Assembly (NCBI GenBank): GCA_020631735.1
Contig: CM036209.1
Span: 438,743-502,742 of the forward strand
Source: Saccharum officinarum
Lineage: Eukaryota > Streptophyta > Magnoliopsida > Poales > Poaceae
Direction of reading: 5' to 3'
Length of the DNA: 64,000 nucleotides
The notes under the pieces are model-generated. The model saw nothing but the letters and a program-made list of their open reading frames with translations, did no database searches and was not told where the DNA came from. A program made the translations under genes and the position numbers. Shown here one piece after another: positions 14,354-24,184 of the stretch (the first letter of the stretch is position 1; each line of letters begins with the position of its first letter).

Positions 14354-14374
14354 CGGGTGATTTTCGGTCATCCG
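14354..14374 (+). other. LTR hairpin H2, B copy
   Basis: Stem CGGGTGA / TCATCCG: G-C at stem position 2 and G-U at position 4, loop TTTTCGG. Confidence 0.7.
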
Positions 14375-15203
14375 CGAGATATAGGACTGGGTCGCGAGTG
14401 GCTTATGGCTATCGTGATGGAACCATGCTTTAAAATGAAGTTAAGACCGGGCGGGAGTTCGATGGTACAGCCGCAAGACACTTCACGTCTTGGGTGTGGA
14501 GCCATGCCCGTCTGAGTCGTTTAAGGACCGATTCGCTGTACGTCCTTGAGTCATGTTGAACGCAGTCTAACACTTAGTTGGCCGGATAAGTCGTTCCGAC
14601 CGCGAAGCCGAGTAATGTGATTCAGGCCGGGAATCGAATGGTAGGTTGCTTCTTGGAGGAGAGAAAGGATGTGCTTGGAGACATTGGCGTGAGACCAAGG
14701 GGGGGTTAAAGTCCCTATCACCTGGCAGAGTGTCGCCCTTGGGGTCGCGACATCATTCGGACCCGCGATTCCTGAATCATATGAAAAGGTGGCCTGTGCG
14801 ACCCTGGCAGGGGTCTGCACGGTGAGTGTTAGAAATACCCCTCCAGCTGGATAGGAATTCGATTCGAATCGCCGTCGCTCCCGGTTAGTGAGCACTTGAC
14901 TTGAGCAACGGCAACGTAGATCTCATTAAATGAACAGATGGTTAAGTGAATGATACAATGTTGCCACCATTTATACCTATTATGGAAATAAGATGAATAA
15001 TTGTTTGATGATGATCAAGTGCATGTTTAGTACAGGTGCTAAGCTAGATGACAGGTAAATGCTAAAAATAACTGCTAGTACAGGTTATAAGAGTTTCAAC
15101 TACTTATGCCTTTATGCAAAATGTGGTGTCAGCTAGCCTCTTGTGTAAGCCTTGCATAATCCTTGGTGTTATTTTATTTCTGGTTTATGACGAGTAAGTC
15201 TAG

Positions 15204-15225
15204 CTGAGTACATTCCAGTACTCAA
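15204..15225 (+). other. LTR hairpin H1, B copy
   Basis: CTGAGTAC ATTCCA GTACTCAA. Seven pairs remain because the last base is A instead of G. Confidence 0.65.
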
Positions 15226-15662
15226 GGTTTATTCCCTCCTGTTGCAGATGACATGCTTTATCAGGGATTCTGCAAGACGTGTCTCCACCCTGCGGGTGAT
15301 GATGACTAGATCACAAGGGCGTGATCGTCTTTATGTACTTTCCTCATGCTTTTGCGGGATGTCGATCATCCAGACTGGCAGTATTTAATTAACTAGTGTG
15401 TGTGTTATGCTTCCGCTACTTTCAAACTTGGTTTGTAATATTTGCTACTCCGTGGTGTAAACTTATTTCGGAACTACTTGTGAAATGTAACGTACGATGT
15501 GTATGTTAAATGATGCGATCCTGGTTGTAAGCAGTTTGGTTTGAAATCCTTCGTGATTTCGATTGACTACCGGGATTATATGGGCTCAAGTTTGAAAATT
15601 CGAGCGCTTCGGTGCTTGTTTTCGTACTTGTGCTCTTATAATTTGGTCGGTTCTGTTATAGC

Positions 15663-15674
15663 TGGTATCGGAGC
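15663..15674 (+). promoter_or_regulatory. B primer binding site (tRNA-iMet type)
   Basis: TGGTATCGGAGC, one mismatch from the TGGTATCAGAGC site of El1, two bases after the LTR. Confidence 0.9.
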
Positions 15675-16430
15675 ATAATTCAACATTAAACACATCTTAC
15701 GAGTAATTAAAAACAAAAGTATTTGTTTGCGAAAAGGGTTAAACTCTAAAAATTATTTTATAGGTATGCCAGTGATCACATCCCTTAGCCCAAATAAGGA
15801 CTCTTAGGTGGCTTATTATAAAGACTAACTTGGGGGCCTTGTTTGTTTCTGTTTCGTCGTCCATACGGCGTGATATTGTATGGATGCCATCCACTTGGGT
15901 GGTAATGTATGGATCAATTACCTCGACGCTCTGGTAAGTGTGAGTTGTGAGAGCATGATCGTCCAACCGGCGGTCTAGGGGAGAGTAGTTTTGGTGACTT
16001 ACATCTTTACATGTTTAAACCATGTAACTATGTAAAAGCACTTAATTGTGGGCATCTATCAATCGGGTAGCTTTGATATTGAAATATATACATCCGGGGA
16101 TGTGTATATGGGAAGTATTTAGTTTACTACTTTCTTGTATGATATTTTGGGAATTGTTGGGCTGCAATGAAATTTTCTGCAGGTACACTAACAGCGTAAC
16201 GAGTAGACCGATAGTTTCGCTTATATGAGAGAACGTATGTATGCCACCGCTTAGCGTTAGCCCTTTAGTTTTCTACTAAGGTGAGAGAACGTACGGAACG
16301 TGCATGCATCATGTTTAATTATAGCATACATGTCATTCACTCCCTCCTTAAAAATTTCAATAGTCCCGACTAAATTAAATTCCGTATCCCTTAAATGATC
16401 CTCACTTTAAGTCATATCTTGTTGATACAG
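15675..16430 (+). other. B leader with candidate splice donor and acceptors
   Basis: Non-coding leader. A consensus donor CTG|GTAAGTGTGAG starts its intron at 15934. TTTTCTGCAG|GTAC (junction 16182/16183) looks like an acceptor and is followed by a possible second donor. GTTGATACAG ends at 16430 directly before the ORF1 ATG. The same three sites occur in A and C in the same order. Confidence 0.55.
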
Positions 16431-17045
16431 ATGGCACGTACCAGGATGACAGCCCGTAAGTCAACTGGTGGAAGGGTCCCTCGCCACCAGCTGGCTCCAC
16501 ACAAGCCCCGTCCTGAGCCCTCTGAGGTGGATAGGTTATGGGCTGAGCTGGCAGAGGTGACTGCTGCTAGGGATGCAGCACGGCAACAACTGGAACAAGT
16601 GATTCATGATCGTGATCAAGAAACGCTTGCAGTCCAGAGGTTGACAGTGGCAAATCGCAACTGTCAACGCATGTTGGTCCGTGTGATGGAACAGAGGGAT
16701 GAAGCCTGGCATGAAGAGAATGTTCTGAGGGCTCGCCAGTTTGAGCTCGAGCAACAGTTAGAAAATGCTGAAGAATACAATGACAACCTTCATGAAGAAG
16801 TGCACCGCCTGAATAACCAGCTTAATCCCCTGCTACCTAGAAACAACAATGTAGATGAAGATATGGGATCAGGAATCTTCATGGCTGAGGATGATGATGA
16901 AGTGGAGGTTGATGGACCATAGGATGCCCCACCTGCAGAAGCACCAGAGGAAGAGCCAGAAGAAGAAGAAGACGAGGAGTTAGAGCCTGTCAGTGATGAG
17001 GACGGCGGGGAGATCCTTGACACTGACTCGGAGGATGATGCTTAG
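16431..17045 (+). pseudogene. ORF1 with histone H3-like N-terminus (B; amber stop before acidic tail)
   Basis: I start at the ATG directly after an acceptor-like TACAG; an upstream in-frame ATG at 16395 would bury the tail. The protein begins MARTRMTARKSTGGRVPRHQ. Compared with H3 it has K4R, Q5M, K14R, A15V and K18H, and keeps R2, T3, T6-G13, P16, R17 and Q19-A21. About residues 30-130 form a heptad-rich coiled coil, sharing long identical stretches with A (ENVLRARQFELEQQL, AEEYNDNLHEEVHRLNNQLN). The dsRBD-like segment of A is absent. A TAG at 16920 (codon 164) interrupts the frame; the same frame continues as a strongly acidic tail (EEEPEEEEDEELEP) to TAG at 17045. It may be a truncated but stable 163-residue protein, a readthrough product or a decayed gene. 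Function is not established. Confidence 0.7.
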
Positions 17046-17701
17046 AGTAGTCATCACGTGCCTATAATGTTAGGATCGTCTTTTGTGCCCTCCCTGTGAA
17101 GGAGTGAGGCCTTGTAATAACTTGACTTTGGATGTAAGGTTGAACCGTATGTTTCCTGAATGTAGTTTGAACCTGTTAATTTCGATCACAACTTGATGTC
17201 TTATTATATTGCGTTCGATGATGGTGTCACGATTAGCACCCTTCGGTGCCGCGACGAAACCGAGGGCCTCCTATGGCGCGCGACATAAGGCTGTGCTGCT
17301 TGGCACGCGCAGGTATCGAGGTGGCTAGTCATGATCCACCATGGAACTCTTCATTGAGGAGTCTCTTTGTGGTCAGTTTGAAGTAGCCTTTCACAGTCAA
17401 CTAAAAATCTTGAGATCGAATCCAAGTACCGTGCAAAAGGTCAAAAATCACGTAGATAGCAACGTAAACGGTCCGGTAACCGTTGTGCTCCCTGTGAGTG
17501 AGCCTTTATCAAAGAGCATCTTGTTGGATTACCAAGTATGATCTCGTCAAATGATGCGCTAGAATGGATTGTGCGGTTGTGATGAATTATTGTGCCTTAA
17601 TTATTATGAGAAATCTATTCATACAGTCAGATTGACATTTCGCAATAATTCATCTACAAATTTCCCACATCGTCAGTGCTCATTGGCTATGCATTTTGCA
17701 G
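17046..17701 (+). other. B ORF1-gag spacer
   Basis: About 650 bp without a convincing gene. A 66-codon frame at 17341-17541 has no counterpart in A, C or D and no recognisable domain. The block at 17220-17340 matches El1 at about 1905-2050, reversed. The spacer ends in ATTTTGCAG directly before the gag ATG at 17702, which reads as a splice acceptor. Confidence 0.55.
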
Positions 17702-20063
17702 ATGTCGTACAATCTACGCCGGGGTCGTGGAAATGAGGAGGAGGAACAGCCACCCCCTCCGCCACCACCTACTCTGGCCGAGTTGATGCAATCAGTGGTT
17801 GAGGGGCAGCGTATGTTGGCTGACGCCATGCGCCAACTGGCTAATCGAGAGGCTCGTCATGGCCGCCAGGGCCCAGAGCCAAATCAGTACAGCGATTTCA
17901 AGGACTTTCTGGATACAAAGCCCCCGCTCTTCAAGGAAGCGGAAGAACCACTGCAGGCTGACGAGTGGTTGAATACCATTGAACAAAAGTTTCGTCTGCT
18001 ACGCCTAACTGATGAGCTGAAAACTGAGTATGCTTCCCATCAGTTGCATGGTCCGGTGGGCATTTGGTGGAGCCACTATCGTTCCACACTGCCTGCCAAT
18101 GTCCCGATTGCTTGGGATCAGTTTAAGGCGGCATTCCGGGGAAATTATATCCCTCCCGGTCTTATGGCAATCAAGCACACAGAGTTTATGAGGCTGTCGC
18201 AAGGAAACAAAAGCTTGACTGAATACTTGCAGTCCTTCAACAACCTGGCAAGGTATGCCACAGAGTTTGTGGATACCGATGCCAAAAAGATTGCTAGCTT
18301 CAAAAGGGGCCTCGGCACAAAACTGATGAAAACTATGGGCACTAGCAAATGTACTACTTTCAATGATTTCATCAGCGATGCTTTGACCCAGGAGAATAAC
18401 AATACTATTTATTCTGCTCTAAGAGCCGTAAAAGGGCCCTTGAGGCAAGTGCTTCTCAGTCAAGGGCCTCAGCGGCACCGAGGTCTTCCCCTCGCCCACT
18501 GCTCAGAATACAAAGTTCCGTCCGCCGCAGAAGAAGCCTGCTGCAAAAACGGGGTTCCGTAAGGCTTATACCGTCGCTCTGCCAAAGGGGACTTCTGGAC
18601 AGAGCAGCTCTAGTGTTCCTCCTAGCAATATGCCTTGCTGGAATTGCAACAAGCCAGGTCATTGGGCCCGGAACTGTCCGTACCCTAAGAAAAATGTCAA
18701 CCAAGGTAGTCGTCAGGGACACGCCATTATAACAGCATTGAGGAAATTCCATCTGGTGAGGTGGTCACCGCTGGTAAGTTTCTAGTTGACCAACACCCCG
18801 CAGTGGTACTTTTTGATTCAGGTGCTTCGCATTCCTTTATCAGTCCTAAGTTTGCATCCAAATTTGCACACAAGTTGCATACTGTTGAAGGTGTGGGTTA
18901 TTGTATTAGTGCTGCAAGTGGGAATATTTCCACAAATAAAGTAGTGGGGGAACCTTAAGTTTGAGATAGAAGGGCGAAGTTATTCGCTTGCCCTATTGGT
19001 TTTACCTGGTTTAGACATAGATGTTATCTTGGGCATGAATTGGATGAGTCAGAATGGGGTACTCATTGACACATCCGCTCGGTAGTTATGCTCAGAGATC
19101 CTACAGATCAAAAGGGTTTTCTAGTACAACTTCCCAGAAAGGTTGAATTGTCGGGGGAAAATTCATGCTGTGCAAGCAAAGGCGTTGGCTGAAATTTCCA
19201 TAGTAAATGAATTTCCGGACGTTTTTCCCGATGATTTGCCGGGACTCCCTCCGGATCGGGATGTGGAGTTTAAAAATCGAGTTGTTGCCTGACACCGGCA
19301 CCCATCTCTAGGAGACCCTATAGGATGCCTCCAAATGAGTTAGCTGAACTTAAGGTGCAGTTGATTGATCTGTTAAAGAAGGGGTTAATTCGTCCTAGCT
19401 CGTCTCCGTGGGGATGCCCTGCTATCTTTGTAAAGAAGAAGGATCAACCTTGCGGATGTGCGTGGACTATAGACCTCTGAATGCGGTCACTGTTAAGAAT
19501 AAGTATCCTCTAACCGCGTATCGACATCTTGTTCGATCAGTTGTCCAAGGCTAAAGTCTTTTCCAAGATTGATCTAAGGTCTGGGTACCATCAGATTAAA
19601 ATCCGTCCTGAAGATGTTCCCAAAATAGCCTTCTCGACAAGATACGGCCTTTATGAGTATCTTGTTATGTCCTTCGGCCTGACCAATGCCCCAGCACACT
19701 TCATGTGCTTGATGAATTCGATGTTTATGCCGAATTGGACAAGTTTTGTGGTGGTATCATCGATGACATCTTGGTGTATTCTGAAAATGAGGAAGAACAC
19801 GCTGAACATTTGCGTATTGTCCTCAGCAAGACTGCGTGAGCATAAACTGTATGCGAAGTTCAGTAAGTGTGAATTCTGGCTTCGTGAAGTACCTTTCCTT
19901 GGGCATGTGTTGTCCGATGGAGGAATTATGGTGGATCCCACTAAGGTACAAGAAGTATTGAATTGGAAGGCTCCTACTTCGGTTCATGAGGTCCGGAGTT
20001 TCCTTGGGTTGGCTGGCTATTATCGTCGCTTCATCCCGATTTCTCAAAAAATAGCCAAACCCA
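17702..20063 (+). pseudogene. B Gag-Pol (Gag, protease, RT part), frameshifted and gap-truncated
   Basis: Gag starts MSYNLRRGRG with a Pro run and a Retrotrans_gag core (FLDTKPPLFKEAEEP ... WWSHYR ... YIPPG). The CCHC knuckle [14 protein letters not shown] lies at about 18636-18677, protease [11 protein letters not shown] at about 18806-18838, and RT from about 19320 ([17 protein letters not shown]; [24 protein letters not shown]). It stops at the gap after the start of the RNase H connection. Single-base gains and losses occur near 18420, 18480-18505, 18950, 19080, 19145, 19275, 19295, 19440 and 19510, all judged against E. No nonsense substitution is needed to explain the breaks, so consensus error at a contig end is as likely as true decay. 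Confidence 0.85.
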
Positions 20064-20163
20064 NNNNNNNNNNNNNNNNNNNNNNNNNNNNNNNNNNNNN
20101 NNNNNNNNNNNNNNNNNNNNNNNNNNNNNNNNNNNNNNNNNNNNNNNNNNNNNNNNNNNNNNN
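20064..20163. other. Assembly gap 1 (100 N)
   Basis: Exactly 100 N, a conventional placeholder of unknown true size. It hides the end of B and the left flank (target-site copy) of A. Confidence 0.99.
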
Positions 20164-20611
20164 TGTAACGGATCAACGTAATTATACGAGATTAAGTCAG
20201 AAAAATCTTCCACCGAGGCGGTTAATTTACCAAACTTAAACCCGTATAACCCGAGATTCCGTGAAATCACGCGGGATTTCAAACCAACCAACATACAACC
20301 AAGATCGTACTGATTTAGCAGCCACAGTTCACATGATACGTAGAGTTCACAATAAAAGTGGAGTACATCGGAGTTCGGAATAAAAGTTATTACAACATAG
20401 TTCAGAATAACATAGCGGAAGCAAGTAGTTTTACACACACACTTAGTTCAAATACAGTGCCAGTAGATAGTCATGGTCCACAAAAGCAGTAGATAAGACA
20501 ACAGAGTGACCCTTGCCCAAGGTCCTAGTTGTCGCCCATCGCCGGATACAGACAGTTGGAGCAGTACCCATAGTACATCTGACCATCTGCAACAACAATG
20601 GGAACAACGCC

Positions 20612-20633
20612 CTGAGTACGAGAATGTACTCAG
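20612..20633 (-). other. LTR hairpin H1, A left copy
   Basis: CTGAGTAC GAGAAT GTACTCAG, eight pairs. Confidence 0.7.
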
Positions 20634-21427
20634 CTAGACTTACCCGTCAAAAACCAGAAATAAAGGACACCAAGGATCATGCAAGGCTTTATAGATTGGA
20701 CTGGCTTGACTCATTTGCGAAAAGCATGAGTTGTTATGAAAAACTAAACCAGTACTTTTTGCATCACTTTTAGTATAACCTATTCAAACTAGGTAAGCAG
20801 CTATTGCTAGAACAATCACTTGATTTATCATTAGCAATCTAGATTACCATATCAGGTTTAGCATTTCCAACATCATTCACTTAACCATCAGTGTTCCTTT
20901 AATGTTACTACGATGCCATAGCTCGAGTCAAGTGCTCACTAACCGGGAGCGACGGCGATTCGAATCGAATTCCTATCCAGCTGGAGATTTATTCCTCACA
21001 CAAACCCTGTTTCCCCCGTCAGGGTCGCATAGATTACCAATGACACTTTCCAAGAAGCCGCGGGATAACAATCATGGATCGCACTACCCAGGGACCGCCC
21101 GACTGCCAGGACGCACCTTGGGCTCACTCTTCGCGTCCCCGTTACACCCACTTCAACACCAGTCTGCCAACCCGAGTTTATCCCGGCTCGAAAAGTGTCA
21201 CTAGCTTCGCGGTCGAAAGGTACTTTATTCGGCCAGCTAAATGTGAGGCATGCGTTCAACATGACAAGAGGGACGAGCAACGATCGGTCCTTAATCGACA
21301 CAGACGGAATCACTATAGTCCAAAACCCTATAAGACTCCGCCCGGTCTCCGTTTATCCATCAACACTTGGTTACTTTTTATGATCACAATTACAGCTAAC
21401 CATAACCCGGTATCCACCTATAACTCG

Positions 21428-21448
21428 CAGGTGACAGGAAATCACCCG
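21428..21448 (-). other. LTR hairpin H2, A left copy
   Basis: In the element's sense CGGGTGA / TCACCTG, with G-U at stem position 2 and loop TTTCCTG. Confidence 0.7.
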
Positions 21449-22794
21449 ACTTCTACCGGTCTAAGCATGGCTAAGCAATTTACTCGATCCTGACCTAACA
21501 GGGTGAAAGATAATCCGGGGCCAAGGTAATAATGCAACAACGGTTTCACTCAACTCCTATAACTTAATGCAACAATATATATAACTATAGTTCATGTAGT
21601 AAGGAACAACTTTTATAAAATAGGAGACTTAAAATGCTCCGGGGCTTGCCTTTTTCGAACGAGCTAGGATGGTGGTCAACGCACTCTGGCAGTTCCTCGC
21701 CTGACTCTTCTTCCTCGGGCACCTCCTGTGCCTGGGGTTCCTGCTGATCCGTCCAAACTTGCTCCTCCGGTACTGCTACCTGCGACTCCTCCTGCGATCC
21801 TGTATGATGCAAGTGCATAAGCAAACATGCGAAGAATGCATCGAATTGTGGTGGAGTGCTTTGATGACATGAGATGCAGATGAGCACATGGAATGAGCAG
21901 TTCGAATGTAATTATTTCTTCTACAAGGTAGTCAACGTCATCCAAGAACATGTACCCTAAAACATGCACCTTATCCTTCTATTAGTTAGCCTACCATCTA
22001 CACATACAAGTGAACCTAAGCTACCAAAGCTTACCAACCTAACTCATCCATAACATCAGCAAGGCATAATGATGCTTCAAAGATACACCAAACATATTTT
22101 ATTTCTCTTAATTTCTCATAAAGAATAATATTTTATTTCCTATTTAACTAGGGTTACACAGCAACACCTATTTCTGGTGTAGATAAAAATCTACAAAAAT
22201 TACAGTAGATTACTCTTACCCTAACTATCCTACTACTAAATTTTTATGAGAATTGAATAAGTAAAACTATCTGTACAAAATAAACAAAGTATAGCATAAT
22301 AATGAGCATGAAATTATTTTGTACTAGAAAAAGTATCAAACAACAGATTTCACATTTTTCCTATGTTACTAACAGTAAACTAACATACTACAAAAATTAT
22401 CACATGTATGTTCTATACAAATTTAGCTCTCTACTAAAAATAACAAAGATTATCAATTAAAGGCATTTGAACTACACTTCAGAATTTTCTCACAGAACAT
22501 GCTTCACTAATATTTTTCCTAGAAAGTACATCACTAATAAAGATTAAAGAAACAAGAATCACATTTTTCCCTTCATTATTTTATTTACTACACATTTTCT
22601 AAGATATCAGCATTTATAACAATTAAATAAAGCTACACAGAAAAGTGTCACAATTTTATCATGAAATATTTTTAAACTGTAGATCTATTCAAGAGGAACA
22701 TTACAAAATTTGTTTCATAATTTTTGGAGCTATAAATCTTGAGATATGATTTTTCAAAGCTGTTTCAAAATTCTGAGAAATTATTTTCCTTAAT

Positions 22795-23690
22795 TCTTTT
22801 AAAAATTCGCCGGTGAAAACGCTGAATACACCCGGTGCAGTGCACCCACACACGCTGACACTCGGGACCCACGGGTCAACGGACCCCACCGGCCAGCCAG
22901 AGCAGCGCGGGGGAGGCGCTGACCGGTGGCGCACTCGCCGCCGGTGAGGTCTCCGGCGACGGGGAGGGCACCAACGTGCTCCCCGCACCGAGACGCACCC
23001 AGCGCACCAACTCCGAGCGGCGCGGGAGCTCCGGAGGAGGCTCGCCGGCGGAGATGGCGGCACGGCGGCGCGGGAGCTCGTCGGCCGGCCAATGCAGGCC
23101 ACGGGGGCGGCCGAGAATGCGAGCACGAGCACCGCTAGGCGAAGGGGAAGCGGATGCTCGAGACCGGAGGAGGCATGAAGGGCCAGGGAGCTCCGGCCAT
23201 GCGCGCCGGCCAACGGCGGCCATGGCGGCAGTGGAGGAGGGGGGCGGCCAATTGGCCCTCACCTGAGCTCGAGCGGCGGAGTGGAGGCGCGCACGCGGTG
23301 GAGGGAAGCGGGGCGGAGCTGAGGCCGGGAGGAATCGGCCGGAGAAGCAGCCACGAGCGCGGACGGCGGTGGCGGAGCTTCGGGAGCCGGTGATGGCGCG
23401 GCGGTGCGCTGCTGCTGCTGCTGGCGGGGCGAGAGGAGGGAATGGAGGGATCAGCCGAGGCGGACGAGCGCGCGGAGGGGGGTAAGCGAGCGCGGTGCTG
23501 CGGGGGCCACAGGGGCGCGTGTCGCGCGGCGTCGTCGGCGTCCGGCCACGCGGCGGCCGAGCTCTGCCGCGGCGCCACGGCGTCGCGCGCGCGCGCGGCG
23601 GGCGGCGCGGCGCGGGCGCGGGCGCGGGCCGGGCTGCCAGCTCGGGTGGGCCGAAAGGGTGGCTGCGGCCCACTAAAGTGAAAAAACCGA
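22795..23690. other. GC-rich island in A 3' LTR
   Basis: CpG-dense block edged by GGGCC/GGCCC motifs (near 23650-23675) and by long AT-rich sequence. It differs from the right-LTR copy mainly by short GC-repeat slippage (CTG triplets near 23410, a G run near 23480). Confidence 0.6.
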
Positions 23691-24169
23691 TTTTTCTTTT
23701 ATAAATAAATTTTCAGATTTCTATATTTGTTTCAAATTTGAATTTGAAGATGAAAAAGAGGTTTTCAGAACTTTTGCCCAAAATAAAAGTTGTTCAAAAT
23801 TTAATTCTCTACAACTTTCATGTAGGGCACTTTTCAAAATTCTAAATAGATTTTGAATTTGGGATTCAAAGCTAAATTTTTAAGTAAAAATTCATTTTTC
23901 TAGAATATTTTTAAAAGCAAAATTTGAAGGAATTTGAATTCAAGAGTTGCTCCAAAAATCATGTTTATTTATTCTAGATTATCTAAAATTGTAGCTACAC
24001 AAAGTTTCATCACTCCTTAGCACTTAAATGTAGCATTTGGGTTTTGAGTAGTTGTTTTTCAACTCTAAATTTAAAAGGGTCTATATTGCATGCAATGATA
24101 ACCATGTATGAGATGATTATGACTAGTGCCTTGGATGCTAATGCATGCTTAACACCCAGGGGTGTTACA

Positions 24170-24184
24170 GCCCTCCCCCCTTAT
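24170..24184 (-). promoter_or_regulatory. A polypurine tract
   Basis: Minus-strand ATAAGGGGGGAGGGC directly before the 3' LTR, the usual plus-strand DNA primer site. The stop codon of the pol frame lies within it. Confidence 0.85.

Larger units (their letters stand above)
10821..15660 (+). repeat. B 5' LTR (4.84 kb)
   Basis: It starts TGTAACACTTC and ends TTCTGTTATA, where other copies end in TTACA (one changed base). The first 100 bp contain a short TTTGCA/TAAGCA tandem (about 10855-10890). A GC-rich island spans about 11710-12540, followed by AT-rich sequence and the two hairpins (14354-14374 and 15204-15225). No real gene is supported inside; long frames near 12049-12597 are GC shadows shared with E. 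Confidence 0.9.
10821..20063 (+). mobile_element. B: Tekay-like chromovirus, 5' portion, cut by gap 1
   Basis: The order is 5' LTR (10821-15660), primer site (15663-15674), leader, ORF1 with H3-like start (16431-17045), spacer, then Gag, protease and RT up to the gap at 20064. RNase H, integrase and the 3' LTR are missing. The insertion is inside the Tat RT remnant. It belongs to the same subfamily as E (shared Gag and protease wording, for example [14 protein letters not shown]), but its LTR differs from E's at many positions, so the two are separate insertions. The last 1.6 kb before the gap contains a cluster of single-base indels. Confidence 0.85.
20164..24169 (-). repeat. A 3' LTR (4.0 kb)
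   Basis: It begins TGTAACGG directly after the gap and ends GGTGTTACA before the polypurine tract. Contents match the right LTR: hairpins at 20612-20633 and 21428-21448, an AT-rich central part and a GC-rich island at about 22795-23690. A run of long frames on both strands in the island is compositional. Confidence 0.95.

Noticed and set aside
17341..17541. 66-codon ORF between ORF1 and gag in B
   Set aside because: No counterpart in A, C or D and no recognised motif; too short to support.
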